From positions 59,117-123,116 of the forward strand of contig NZ_AWNH01000038.1 in the NCBI RefSeq assembly GCF_000482245.1: DNA of 64,000 bases, given 5' to 3'. This stretch comes from Leptolyngbya sp. Heron Island J (GTDB lineage: Bacteria > Cyanobacteriota > Cyanobacteriia > Phormidesmidales > Phormidesmidaceae). Shown one piece after another: positions 7,986 to 17,811 of the stretch (positions are counted from its first letter, which is position 1; each line of letters opens with the position of its first letter). Made by a program: the position numbers and the translations under genes. The notes under the pieces are model-generated. The model made no database searches, was not told the DNA's origin, and saw only the letters and a list, made by a program, of their open reading frames with translations.

Positions 7986-10211
7986 ATGGCATCTCAAGAG
8001 AACTCTGTTAAAGAGGTAGAAATAGATTTACAGAAGTATTGGCGAGTTCTAAAGCGTCGCTGGCTAATTGCGTTGACTATCTTCGGACTCACAACGACCG
8101 CAGCGGTTGGCGTTGGCATTACTCAGAAACCTGAGTATGAAGCCGAAGCAAAGCTTTTGTTTGAATTATCCAATCAAACATCTTCCTTAGTAGGTTTTGA
8201 GGGCGGCACAAGGGAACTTAGAGCCCTTACTAATCTGGATAATCCTCTAGACACTCAAATTGAAGTATTCGGCTCTATCCCTCTCGTACAGCAAGTCATC
8301 GAGCAATTAAAGCTGCAAAATGATGAGGGTGAACTATTGCAGCCTGATGAACTGTTACGTGACCTTACGATCACTGGTATTCCTGGAACAGACGTCCTAA
8401 AAGTCACCTATACCTCTGACGATCCAGAATTAGCAGCCAACGTTGTCAATACACTGACAGATATTTATATTGAAAACGATATTCAAACTAACCGAGCTGC
8501 TGCTGTAGCAGCGCAAGAGTTTATTTCAGCTCAACTGCCTGAATCTGAGGCGGCTGTCAATGAAGCCGAAGAGGCTCTGAGACAATTCAGGGAAGGGAAT
8601 AGTATTGTGGATCTTGAAGAAGAGTCACGTAACCTGGTTGAGTCACTCTTCACATTAGATAATGCACTGATCCAGCTCAAGTCCGAGCTAGCCGATAGCA
8701 CCGCACAAGCTTCCCAACTTCAACAAAAGCTAAAGTTGAGTTCTCAAGAGGCCTATGCGGTAGGACTAGTTAGTGAGTCTCCGGGCATTCAGAATGCGCT
8801 CGAACAGCTACAAACTGTCCAGTCGGATTTGGCATTAGCTCGCACTCGATATCGAGAAGAGCATCCTGAAATTGTCACCCTCCGTAATCAAGAATCTTCC
8901 CTACAAGCATTACTTCAACAGCGCCTTGATATCACCCTGGGTGCCAATCAGTTAGACCTCCCGGAGGATGATCTGCAATCAGGCGATCTGGAACAAGAGC
9001 TCATTGCAGAATATTTACGTCTAGACGGCGAACAGTCAGGTTTACAGCAGCAGGTTGAACAACTGGCTAATGCCCGTCTAAGTCAGCAAAGTCGGGCTAG
9101 GGTGATTCCTGTTTTAGAAAAGCAGGAACGAGGATTAGAACGACAACTTGATGCGGCTCAAACCACCTATGAGACGCTATTACAAAATCTTCAACAGGCT
9201 CAGGTATTAGAAAACCAGAATGTTGGTAATGCTCGCATTGTTTCTCCAGCCTTGTCACCCACAGAACCCATTGGCCCATCACTGAAGCTGTTCTTGTTGG
9301 CAGGTGGTTTTGTCGGGTTCTTGCTTGGTCTGATTGCTGCCTTCTTTGCGGACATCATTGATCAGTCCATAACCACGGTTCAAGAAGGCCAAGAACTCTA
9401 TGAGTATCCGCTTTTAGGTATCATTCCGGCTTGGAAAAGAAACAATGCTAAAGGAACAGATGTGCCTAGCATCCTAGTAAGAAATACTGAGTACTCCTCA
9501 GTATTGGATGCGTACCAGTCGTTACAGGCAAACCTAAAGTTCTCATGTGTAGAATCTCAGGTTAAGACAATTACAATCACTAGTGCAGTTGGTGGCGAAG
9601 GTAAATCAGAGGTTGCTGCCAACCTAGCCCTGACACTCGCTCATTTGGGTCATATGGTGTTGGTTGTTGATGCTGATATGCGGAAGCCAACGCAACATCT
9701 GATTTGGGATTTACCCAACTTACAAGGACTCAGCAACTTTGCGACAGGGCAAGTTTCTTTAAAAGATGTCATCATCTCCCAGGAACCAAACCTGCATATC
9801 CTGCCAGCGGGTGTGATTCCCTCTAATCCTCTTGCAGTTTTAGAGTCGAATCTGATCACTTCACTGTTAGAAGCCAGTGAAAAGGCCTACGACTACATCA
9901 TTATTGATAGTCCACCGATTCTAGGTCTTGTTGATGCAGTCACCATCGGGCGGGCAACAGACGGAGTGCTTCTAGTTATGCGACCTGGCATGGCTAATGC
10001 CGATAACATTCGTGCGACCAAAGCAATGTTGGCTCAGTCTCAGCAGAATATCTTAGGCCTAGTTGCCAATGGCATTAATGTGAAGGGCAATCCTGATCAT
10101 TACTTCTACGGCAATCAGGGATATACACCTAGTGAAAAGCAAATAAAGTTTGCTCACGCCTCCAGCAATGGAGCCATCACTAAATCTGCTCAGGCTAATA
10201 ACCATTCATAG
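7986..10211 (+). CDS. Polysaccharide co-polymerase / bacterial tyrosine kinase (Wzc-like)
   Basis: A 741-residue Wzc-type protein fusing the chain-length regulator and the tyrosine kinase. The N-terminal Wzz domain opens with EIDLQKYWRVLKRRWL and a membrane helix near 30-48; a long coiled-coil periplasmic region (about 180-410) follows, then a second helix near 430-452. The kinase domain has Walker A GGEGKS at 536-541, Walker A' VVDADMRK at about 560-567, and Walker B YIIIDSPP near 640. The tail holds a tyrosine cluster (DHYFYGNQGY), as expected for autophosphorylation. It controls polymer length and links to the OPX export channel encoded next. The following gene begins very close to its stop. 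Confidence 0.95.
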   Translation: MASQENSVKEVEIDLQKYWRVLKRRWLIALTIFGLTTTAAVGVGITQKPEYEAEAKLLFELSNQTSSLVGFEGGTRELRALTNLDNPLDTQIEVFGSIPLVQQVIEQLKLQNDEGELLQPDELLRDLTITGIPGTDVLKVTYTSDDPELAANVVNTLTDIYIENDIQTNRAAAVAAQEFISAQLPESEAAVNEAEEALRQFREGNSIVDLEEESRNLVESLFTLDNALIQLKSELADSTAQASQLQQKLKLSSQEAYAVGLVSESPGIQNALEQLQTVQSDLALARTRYREEHPEIVTLRNQESSLQALLQQRLDITLGANQLDLPEDDLQSGDLEQELIAEYLRLDGEQSGLQQQVEQLANARLSQQSRARVIPVLEKQERGLERQLDAAQTTYETLLQNLQQAQVLENQNVGNARIVSPALSPTEPIGPSLKLFLLAGGFVGFLLGLIAAFFADIIDQSITTVQEGQELYEYPLLGIIPAWKRNNAKGTDVPSILVRNTEYSSVLDAYQSLQANLKFSCVESQVKTITITSAVGGEGKSEVAANLALTLAHLGHMVLVVDADMRKPTQHLIWDLPNLQGLSNFATGQVSLKDVIISQEPNLHILPAGVIPSNPLAVLESNLITSLLEASEKAYDYIIIDSPPILGLVDAVTIGRATDGVLLVMRPGMANADNIRATKAMLAQSQQNILGLVANGINVKGNPDHYFYGNQGYTPSEKQIKFAHASSNGAITKSAQANNHS

Positions 10212-10266
10212 ACTTTTGGTTTTGTTTACATCCCTGTTTCTATCTAGGGAATGTGCGCGTCCTCAA

Positions 10267-11385
10267 ATGACTTTAAACACAATGTTTCAACTAAGTTCCA
10301 CTCAGTTCAAGATAGCGATGCCCCTAGTAATGGGCCTACTATGCTGCACCCCAGCAGCCGGAATCGCACAGGTCGATCAGACTCATTCATCCTTGGGTGA
10401 GGCCACTACTGATGAGGTTGTGAGTGGGAGACTCAGGAGTCTCCCACTCAATACGGCTCCAACTAACTACGCATCGTCTTATCTTCTGGGACCTGGCGAT
10501 CGCATCGAAGTCAGTGTTTATGGATTCCCAGAGTATACAGGTCCACTTTCAGTATTGCCGGACGGAACAATTACCCTACCGCTTGTGGGTAAAGTGGCTG
10601 CAGCTGGGAAAACCACCGACCAGCTGACTCAAGAGTTAAGCGTGATTCTAGATAGGATTCTGGTTGATCCTGCTATCTCCATTTCATTAAACTCACTGCG
10701 TCCCGTGGTGATCAATGTATCAGGGGAGGTCTATCGACCGGGTCCTGTTCAGCTTCAAGACACCACCAATGTTAATGAGGAAATTGAAGCAGCCTATGCG
10801 CCACCGTCTGTCAGCGAGGCGTTGGTGGAAGCTGGCGGTGTGAGGCGGACAGCTGACATCCGTAATGTCACTGTTATTCGTAAACTTGCTAACGGTGAAA
10901 CTGCCAGTACGGAAATTAATCTTTGGGATGCTCTCTGGTCGGCCAATCTGCCTGAGGAGATGTTACTGCGAGATGGAGATTTGGTTTTTGTTCCCCGTTT
11001 AGCCGATGGCGAACTCATTGATAATCATTTGTTGGCCAGATCAAGTTTAGCGCCAGACACTGTTCGGGTTCGAGTTGTTGGTGAAGTGACGAGACCTGGT
11101 GAAGTTGCAGTTCCGCCAAATAGTTCATTGTCAAGTGCGGTTGCGATCGCAGGTGGTCCCACAGATGATGCCAGACTTAAAGAAGTTGCATTTATCCGTA
11201 TGGACGACACAACTGGTGACGTAGTTCAAGAAGTTGTCGATCTTCGCAACCTAGTTGATACCTACCAGATCCAGGATGGAGATGTGATTTTGGTACCCAA
11301 AACCACCAGTGGCTCAGTTTTAGATTTAGCAGCACGTTTAATTAATCCCTTAAATTTCTTATTCAATATTTTTGATAACGACTAA
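10267..11385 (+). CDS. Polysaccharide export outer-membrane protein (Wza-like, OPX)
   Basis: A 372-residue OPX protein. The frame is open from 10150, overlapping the kinase gene, but ATG 10267 is chosen because it places a signal peptide at the N-terminus (hydrophobic PLVMGLLCCTPAAGIAQ) and avoids the overlap. It has a Poly_export domain (YLLGPGDRIEVSVYGFPEYTG, GKTTDQLTQEL, VDPAISISL) and then SLBB-type modules (VVINVSGEVYRPGPVQL and VRVVGEVTRPGEVAV). It should form the outer-membrane/periplasmic channel for the polysaccharide and work with the Wzc-like kinase upstream. The segment coding for about residues 52-61 contains a perfect palindrome (see 10421-10450). Confidence 0.93.
   Translation: MTLNTMFQLSSTQFKIAMPLVMGLLCCTPAAGIAQVDQTHSSLGEATTDEVVSGRLRSLPLNTAPTNYASSYLLGPGDRIEVSVYGFPEYTGPLSVLPDGTITLPLVGKVAAAGKTTDQLTQELSVILDRILVDPAISISLNSLRPVVINVSGEVYRPGPVQLQDTTNVNEEIEAAYAPPSVSEALVEAGGVRRTADIRNVTVIRKLANGETASTEINLWDALWSANLPEEMLLRDGDLVFVPRLADGELIDNHLLARSSLAPDTVRVRVVGEVTRPGEVAVPPNSSLSSAVAIAGGPTDDARLKEVAFIRMDDTTGDVVQEVVDLRNLVDTYQIQDGDVILVPKTTSGSVLDLAARLINPLNFLFNIFDND
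10421..10450. repeat. Perfect 30-nt palindrome inside the OPX gene
   Basis: The two 14-nt arms (TGAGTGGGAGACTC and its complement GAGTCTCCCACTCA) flank a central AG. It lies about 155 nt into the coding sequence, in the region between the signal peptide and the export domain, and would form a strong RNA stem. Confidence 0.9.
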
Positions 11386-11498
11386 AAAGTGCACAGCAAA
11401 AAGAAAGCTGCAAACAGCTAGTTTTAGTATCAGCACTGAACGCCTACAAGCATGACTCCCTATCGAATCAATTACCCTAGAGTTTGCTCATATACATA

Positions 11499-12764
11499 AT
11501 GCGAACAAAAATCGAGAAGTTATTTTCCGATAAGCTAGTAAAGAATATTGGATGGCAAACAGCTAGTCAGATATTTACACGAATCATTCGCATTGCAACA
11601 GTAGTTGTTCTAGCTCGTAACTTAACCACCGAAGATTACGGCTTAATGGCTATTCTGTTTGCCATCACTGATTTTGCCAATGTATTTATCCAGAAAGGCG
11701 GCATTGCCCCCAAACTGATTCAAGCACACCCAGACGAATTAAAAGGGCTAGTAAATACAGCATATTGGTCAAATTGGGTTATATGCATAGCTATTTTTTC
11801 ATTTCAGTGTCTAATCGCATTTCCCATCGCTTTATTTTATGAGAATGACAAGCTGATCTTACCGATCATTGTGGCTGGGATCGCTTATTTAGTTAATCCC
11901 TTTTATGCTGTTCAAGATGCGTTAATTCGTCGGGATAACAGATTAGAGGTTGGCGCTTTAGCCGGAGCGATCAATGCAGTAGTCACACAAATTTTACTAA
12001 TTATATTTGCCATTATGGGGCTGGGCATTTGGAGCATTGTCCTCGCCCTGATTGCAGCACAAGCCAGTTGGCTAACCGTCTATCGTAAAAACTATTCTTG
12101 GAAACCATCTGGCGGGTTTACGCTAAAGGGATGGCAAGATATCTTTAATTTTTCAAAGTTCCCTTTGGGAATTGAGATGCTCAACTACTTGAGATCGAAC
12201 ATTGACTATCTGTTAATTGGCAAATTTTTCAATGTTGAACAACTCGGGCTTTACTTTTTTGCTTTTAATGCGGGTTTGGGCATTAGCTTAACAGCCATCA
12301 ACATGGTTTCTAATTCTGTTTTTCCTTACCTTTGTGAAGTCCGCAGTGATTTAAAAGCATTAAAGAACAAATATATGAGAAGCCTTAAGATCTGCGCTGC
12401 CATTATATTTCCACTAGTGCTGCTTCAAAGCTCTCTTGCTCCAGTTTATGTACCAATTGTCTTTGGAGAAAAATGGCTCCCAGCTATCCCAATTCTTATT
12501 CTTATTTGTCTATCAGCGTTACCTCGACCATTTGCTTTAGTATCGGAGCAGCTACTCTTAGCAGTTGATCGAGGCATGGTTGGACTGAAGTGGAATGTTG
12601 TATTCACTATTGTCTTTATACTTAGTATCGTGCTGGCCTCACAGTTTAGTATTCTCGCCGTAGCAGCTGTTGTTTTAGGGATTCATCTTCTATGTCTGCC
12701 ACTATTTAGCATCTCGGTTTCAAAAGCTGTATTTTCTGGAAAAAAACTTTTCTCATTAACCTAG
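11499..12764 (+). CDS. Lipopolysaccharide/oligosaccharide flippase (Wzx-like)
   Basis: A 421-residue membrane protein of the MOP superfamily with about 12-14 hydrophobic segments. The start of family-typical sequence (NIGWQTASQIFTRIIRIATVVVLARNLTTEDYGLMAI) supports ATG 11499; the frame also allows a TTG at 11484. It should flip lipid-linked repeat units across the inner membrane so that the Wzy-like polymerase can join them. It sits between the OPX gene and the glycosyltransferases, as in Wzx/Wzy-dependent clusters. Confidence 0.92.
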   Translation: MRTKIEKLFSDKLVKNIGWQTASQIFTRIIRIATVVVLARNLTTEDYGLMAILFAITDFANVFIQKGGIAPKLIQAHPDELKGLVNTAYWSNWVICIAIFSFQCLIAFPIALFYENDKLILPIIVAGIAYLVNPFYAVQDALIRRDNRLEVGALAGAINAVVTQILLIIFAIMGLGIWSIVLALIAAQASWLTVYRKNYSWKPSGGFTLKGWQDIFNFSKFPLGIEMLNYLRSNIDYLLIGKFFNVEQLGLYFFAFNAGLGISLTAINMVSNSVFPYLCEVRSDLKALKNKYMRSLKICAAIIFPLVLLQSSLAPVYVPIVFGEKWLPAIPILILICLSALPRPFALVSEQLLLAVDRGMVGLKWNVVFTIVFILSIVLASQFSILAVAAVVLGIHLLCLPLFSISVSKAVFSGKKLFSLT

Positions 12765-12832
12765 CAGGCTAGCATCTGATTGATTACGTCCTGAATACCT
12801 GAGTATATGTGAGCCCTCTGAAGAACAACATC

Positions 12833-13768
12833 ATGACTCTAGATCCCTTAGTTTCTGTTATCGTTCCAGCCTACAACGCAGCTGTCTTTTTACCATCGGT
12901 CATCCAGTCTGTTTTAGCGCAATCCTATGCAAACTGGGAGCTATTAATCATCAACGATGGTTCAACGGATAACACCCAAGAAATTGTCAATCAGTATTGC
13001 GAAACTGATGATCGCATCCAATTGGTTTCCAGAGAAAACTCAGGGGTTTCTGTATCCCGCAACTTAGGAGCCCAGCTAGCTAATGGGGAGCTTGTAGCCT
13101 TTCTAGATTCGGACGATCTTTGGCATCAGGAAAAGCTTTCATCTCATATTAACTACATGCACAATCATCCTGATGTTGGAGTCAGTTTTGCAAGGGTAGA
13201 GCTGATCTCATCTGATGGAGAAACCACTAATAAACTCACCAATAATATTACTAAGAGTCTGAAGCCAGAAGACTTTTTCTATAGTAATCCAACCGTCACA
13301 ACCTCCAATTTTGTAATTCGAAAATCTGTTTTTCAAGAGTTGAATGGATTTGATGAGTCCATGCAATACAATGAGGACATTGATCTTCTTTTCAGAATAT
13401 CTATTCAAGACAAGTGGAAAATTGAGGGCATTGACCAAGTTTTAGTTCAATACCGCCTCCATTCATCTGGCTTATCATCAACACTTATGAAAATGGAAGC
13501 AGGCTGGGTAGCATTGATGAAAAAAGCTCGACAAAAAGCTCCTCACCTCGTAGACATGCATTATAAAGCTGCTCAAACAGCTCAACTACAGTATTTGGCT
13601 CGACAAACTCTTCGCTTAAACATGTCTATGTTTTTGGGAGTATCGTTAATTAATCGAGCATTGATTAGCAACTGGAAAAATCTCTACAAAACTCCAAAGC
13701 TAGTTATATTAGCTTTTTTAATATATTTAAGGTTGGCGACGTTTAATACACTCAGATTGAGCATTTAA
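12833..13768 (+). CDS. GT2 family glycosyltransferase
   Basis: A 311-residue family 2 transferase. The N-terminal GT-A domain shows VSVIVPAYNAAVFLPSVIQSVL, LLIINDGSTDNT, ENSGVSVSRNLG and the metal-binding motif AFLDSDDLW near residue 90. The C-terminal half has NEDIDLLFRIS, the usual base-region ED, and VLVQYRLH. It adds one sugar during repeat-unit synthesis on the cytoplasmic face. ATG 12833 starts right before the first strand; GTG 12809 is possible. Donor and acceptor sugars cannot be told from sequence. Confidence 0.92.
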   Translation: MTLDPLVSVIVPAYNAAVFLPSVIQSVLAQSYANWELLIINDGSTDNTQEIVNQYCETDDRIQLVSRENSGVSVSRNLGAQLANGELVAFLDSDDLWHQEKLSSHINYMHNHPDVGVSFARVELISSDGETTNKLTNNITKSLKPEDFFYSNPTVTTSNFVIRKSVFQELNGFDESMQYNEDIDLLFRISIQDKWKIEGIDQVLVQYRLHSSGLSSTLMKMEAGWVALMKKARQKAPHLVDMHYKAAQTAQLQYLARQTLRLNMSMFLGVSLINRALISNWKNLYKTPKLVILAFLIYLRLATFNTLRLSI

Positions 13769-13881
13769 CCATATGATTAAAGAGTGTTATAAAAGAGTGC
13801 TATAAAAGCAGATTATTAAGTTTATACCTTTTAATTTTGCCAATATTCTAAGATGCTCTAGTTCATCAAAAAGGGGATGTC

Positions 13882-15204
13882 GTGTTAAGGATTCCAAGAT
13901 ACTTAGAATACGTATTTATCTGTTTTGCCCTATGGTTTTTCTTTGGCAATCCTATTAACTTAATTACTAGCGGTGGTGCCGGCCAGTTGGTGGATGTTTA
14001 CACCCAGCAAAGTAATTTCTTATTGCCTGGCATTAGCATGGCAATTTACGCGACAGCCTCTAGTTTATTATTATTTCGCTGGAAGCTTATACTCAGTCGA
14101 TTGCGTTCGAATCCTCAGACGATTCTAATCGTATTATTCTTAGTGATCGTTATTTTTTCGACTCAGTGGTCGGCTGATCCTTCTCAAACGTCACGTCGAG
14201 GAATTTTATTAGCCGGTTCAACGTTTCTCGCGTTCTTCTTATCCACCAGCTTTAGCTTTAAGCAACAGTTGCGCTTTTTAGCGATCGCACTCTGTATTAA
14301 CGTTATTCTCTGCTTTATTTTTGGAGTATTGCTGCCAACTTACGGAATCATGCATGATGGAGTGCATGCAGGGGCTTGGCGAGGCGTATATACACACAAA
14401 AATAAGCTAGGCTCACAAATGGCCTTGACTACAGTTTTTCTGATAGTCATTCAATACGCCAAGATTTTCAGGGGCAAAGCAAATCTTGCGATCTCAACGA
14501 GTACAATAATTTCCGGATTCCTCGTAGTTGCAAGTAAATCAACGACCGGACTATTGGCAACAGGCGCAATGACACTAACCTTCATTGTCTGCAATGCTTT
14601 GAAGCTTAGCTATCGCTCTATGGTAATTGTCATCAGTGCAATTATCTTGCTGGCAGGAAGTGCAACTATATACGTTCAAGCGAACGCAGATGAACTATTA
14701 AGCATATTTGGTAAAGGCACTGACCTGTCAGGAAGAGATGAACTTTGGCCAGCCGCTTGGCATATGATTTCCCGTAAGCCATTCTTAGGATATGGCTACG
14801 AGGGCTTCTGGGGTACTGCTGGCTCTCCTGCAGATCTCTTAAGGCAGATCGTCGGTTGGCCAGCCCCCAATGCCCACAGTGGCTTTCTAGAGTCTCTATT
14901 AGCAGTGGGATGGATTGGCAGTTCTCTCCTGCTGATAGTACTTATCATTACAACAGTTAAAGCCGTTCAGCTAGTCAGAACGACAAGGCAATCTTATGCT
15001 ACTTGTCCTGTGCTTATCATAGTGTTTCTATTACTGAGCAACATGACAGAAAGTACGCTTTTCAATCATGATGTTTGGCTACTGTTTATCTGGGCCTCTC
15101 TATCTTCAATTTCGATTCCTCAAACATTCTTAGAATCGAAACCTGAGAACATATCGAACGATTTGAATATAAGAGAATCAGTTAAATTATCCCAATCAGG
15201 TTAA
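13882..15204 (+). CDS. O-antigen ligase/polymerase family protein (Wzy-like)
   Basis: A 440-residue polytopic membrane protein with about ten or more hydrophobic segments. The C-terminal half carries the Wzy_C/O-antigen-ligase pattern, DLSGRDELWPAAWHMI followed by KPFLGYGYEGFWG and APNAHSGFLESLLAVGWIG, where the His in NAHSG is a conserved residue of the family. It is likely the periplasmic polymerase of the exopolysaccharide repeat unit; a ligase role is the alternative. A GTG start at 13882 is supported by an AAGGGG ribosome binding site 6 nt upstream. Confidence 0.9.
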   Translation: MLRIPRYLEYVFICFALWFFFGNPINLITSGGAGQLVDVYTQQSNFLLPGISMAIYATASSLLLFRWKLILSRLRSNPQTILIVLFLVIVIFSTQWSADPSQTSRRGILLAGSTFLAFFLSTSFSFKQQLRFLAIALCINVILCFIFGVLLPTYGIMHDGVHAGAWRGVYTHKNKLGSQMALTTVFLIVIQYAKIFRGKANLAISTSTIISGFLVVASKSTTGLLATGAMTLTFIVCNALKLSYRSMVIVISAIILLAGSATIYVQANADELLSIFGKGTDLSGRDELWPAAWHMISRKPFLGYGYEGFWGTAGSPADLLRQIVGWPAPNAHSGFLESLLAVGWIGSSLLLIVLIITTVKAVQLVRTTRQSYATCPVLIIVFLLLSNMTESTLFNHDVWLLFIWASLSSISIPQTFLESKPENISNDLNIRESVKLSQSG

Positions 15205-15490
15205 CTCTTTAACCTAGCGTCTCCTCACTGTAAAGCTAGCCAGATTACCCTGATAAGGGTGTTTGCCATGTAATATATCTTAGTGAATAAGGTTTTTATT
15301 TCAACAGTTTTATCTGTCTAAAGAGAATAGTTCGATAGCAAAAAGCTAGTTTGAACGAGCTTCAAATCAGAAAGATGGGTAATTTACCCCTAGAAGAATC
15401 TCTGATACTGCGCAGATATTCTCTTATAGAAATAAATTCAAGTGTTCTCTTTTAGTACGAAAAATATCCACTGTAGGATGGTGTCTTTGA

Positions 15491-16507
15491 ATGGAAGGTC
15501 AACTCGTATCTGTTATTATCCCTATCTTCAAAGCGGAAGATTTTATAGCTGAAACTTTGCATTCAGTTTTGAGACAAACATATACTAATCTTGAAATTCT
15601 TCTAATTGATGATGGGTCTCCCGACCAGAGTATTAAGGTTTGTCGGCAGTTTAATGATCCAAGAATAAAGATCATTCAGCAAGCTAATCGAGGTCTAGCC
15701 GGGGCCAGAAACACCGGTATTCGGAATGCTACTGGTGAGTACATAGCGTTGATTGATGCGGATGACCTATGGACCGAAGACAAAATTGAAAAACATGTTA
15801 GGCATCTAGAGTCTTCCCCCACATTAGGGATTAGTTTTAGTTACTCAAAATTAATTGATCAAAACAGTAAACCTACAGGCTTAAAGCAAATTCCCAAAAG
15901 AATCACAGGCATTACACCGCCATATATCTTAAGTCGAAACCCTATTGGTAATGGCTCATCGCCAGTATTCAAACGGCAGGTATTTCAGGATATTGGATTT
16001 TTTGACAATATCCATGGAGTAGAAGAGAAATTCTATTTTGATGAAAGTTTCAAAAGAGCTGAGGATGTTGAATGTTGGCTGAGAATAGAGATGGAGACAT
16101 CCTGGAAATGCGAAGGCATTCCGGAACTACTAACGCTTTACAGGATTCATCCTGGTGGTCTATCAGCCAGCTTGTTGAAACAGTATGAATATTTAGAGAG
16201 GATTATTACTAAATACACCAAGGCTTATCCAGAAATTTTTGTCAGTTCTTCCAGCCTTGCCAGAGCATATTACCAAAGGTATATTGCACGGCGTGCAATT
16301 AGCTTACGTGACTCCAAGCTTGCGCTAGAGATGATGCACAAAGCCATTGCCAGTGACAAGAGAATATTTACTGAAGAACCTGTTAAAACATTGGTTACTA
16401 TGGGTGCAACATATTTTCTATGTTTGGTGCCAATCAAGCTATACGATCACTTAGAGCAGGCAGCGAGAAATCTTTTCACAAAAAAGGTGCAACCTAAAAG
16501 TAATTAA
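15491..16507 (+). CDS. GT2 family glycosyltransferase
   Basis: A 338-residue family 2 transferase with VSVIIPIFKAEDFIAETLHSVL, LLIDDGSPDQS, QANRGLAGARNTGI and the DxD region ALIDADDLW near residue 92. It has a RAEDVECWLRIE acidic pair in the acceptor-side region and LLTLYRIHPGGLSAS, very like the transferase encoded at 12833-13768. The two probably arose by duplication. A 286-nt gap precedes it with no gene, so a separate promoter is possible. Confidence 0.92.
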   Translation: MEGQLVSVIIPIFKAEDFIAETLHSVLRQTYTNLEILLIDDGSPDQSIKVCRQFNDPRIKIIQQANRGLAGARNTGIRNATGEYIALIDADDLWTEDKIEKHVRHLESSPTLGISFSYSKLIDQNSKPTGLKQIPKRITGITPPYILSRNPIGNGSSPVFKRQVFQDIGFFDNIHGVEEKFYFDESFKRAEDVECWLRIEMETSWKCEGIPELLTLYRIHPGGLSASLLKQYEYLERIITKYTKAYPEIFVSSSSLARAYYQRYIARRAISLRDSKLALEMMHKAIASDKRIFTEEPVKTLVTMGATYFLCLVPIKLYDHLEQAARNLFTKKVQPKSN

Positions 16508-16646
16508 GGTTTAGACCCATGAAAGGCTGAAAACCATATTTTGAGTTGTATAGGGAATTGTAAATCATTATTTTCAATTGTCTGGCTCATTTGGCACTTT
16601 GCAAAAATTACTCCTTATTTTCCTACTCATCGAGGTATTCTGATAT

Positions 16647-17711
16647 ATGAAATGGTCCGTTGTTGCACCTTACTTTAATCAAGCTGATGTTGATAACAAC
16701 AACTGGCTTAGTAGCTATATATCAAGCCCAAGGCATAGCTTCGATTTAATTGCTCGGCCTACACCTGTACCAAACTGGCACGATAAATCTGTTAAGTACA
16801 CAACGCGCTCAGAATGGTTTGGACATTGGGAGCATGCAGCATTAGCCTTAAATAGCGATACTGATGGAGTAATCACACTATTTCCCCAGTTGCCAGCAGC
16901 CATTGGTCTACAAAAGATGTTGAAGCGTTCCAAAAAACCAGTTGTTGCTTGGACATTTAATATCGGAAATTACCAAGTTGGCTCTGTTCGTCGTTGGCTC
17001 TCAAAGACCAGCTTAAGTCATATCGATTGCTTTGTAGTTCATAGTAAACATGAGATTGACATCTACAGCAAATGGCTAGACTTGCCTAAAAGTAGATTTA
17101 AGTTTGTGCCTTTTCCATCACCTGATATCGAAGTAAAGTTTCAGGAAAACAGAGAATCTCCATTTATTGCAGCTTTGGGATCTGCCCATCGAGATTTCCC
17201 TTGCTTATTTAACATAATTGAAGAACTCGACATACCAACTGTAGTCGCCTCAAGCAAAACTGCCCTAGAAGGCATCAACATTCCAAGTCAAGTAAGTACG
17301 CCTTTTGGGATCTCGCGAGAAGACTGCCGTCAGTTAGCACAAGAAGCGCGTATTAATGTCATCCCTCTTCAATTTAAGGATGATGTTACAGCTGCGGGGC
17401 ATGTCACAGTTATAGAAGCCATGCTAATGGGCCGAGCGGTCATTGTGACTGATACGTATGGTATGAGTGACTATGTGAAACATGGTGAAACTGGTTGGTT
17501 AGTAAAACATGGATCTGAAGAGAGCATGCGAGAAGCTATCCAATTGCTTTGGAATGATGATGAGCTGAGAAATCGTTTGGGCCGTAATGCTCAAGCATAT
17601 GCTCGAGAAACTTTTTCATTCCAGGGAAGTGCACGTTCCTTGGAAAAGGTTCTTGACAATGTCATCGGATTAAGTCCTGAACCAAAGGCACCCGCTAAAG
17701 TTGGCGTTTAG
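16647..17711 (+). CDS. Glycosyltransferase with GT4-type C-terminal domain
   Basis: A 354-residue protein. The C-terminal half has the GT-B nucleotide-sugar site pattern: DVTAAGHVTVIEAMLMGRAVIVTDTYGMSDYVKHGETGWLV, with the conserved E of EAM and the PVI-like turn, then an LGRNAQAYARETFS tail. The N-terminal half is divergent and lacks a clear family motif. It is most likely a retaining transferase of the exopolysaccharide pathway. The lysine/alanine/proline C-terminus is short and unremarkable. Confidence 0.82.
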   Translation: MKWSVVAPYFNQADVDNNNWLSSYISSPRHSFDLIARPTPVPNWHDKSVKYTTRSEWFGHWEHAALALNSDTDGVITLFPQLPAAIGLQKMLKRSKKPVVAWTFNIGNYQVGSVRRWLSKTSLSHIDCFVVHSKHEIDIYSKWLDLPKSRFKFVPFPSPDIEVKFQENRESPFIAALGSAHRDFPCLFNIIEELDIPTVVASSKTALEGINIPSQVSTPFGISREDCRQLAQEARINVIPLQFKDDVTAAGHVTVIEAMLMGRAVIVTDTYGMSDYVKHGETGWLVKHGSEESMREAIQLLWNDDELRNRLGRNAQAYARETFSFQGSARSLEKVLDNVIGLSPEPKAPAKVGV

Positions 17712-17811
17712 CTTTGTGCCACAACAGAACCAGGCATATTTTGCTGCGGCTCTACACCTATGTTTCTACTGTGTAAGGTTTTAATTCAGAGCAACGCTCA
17801 CGAAGTTGGTT

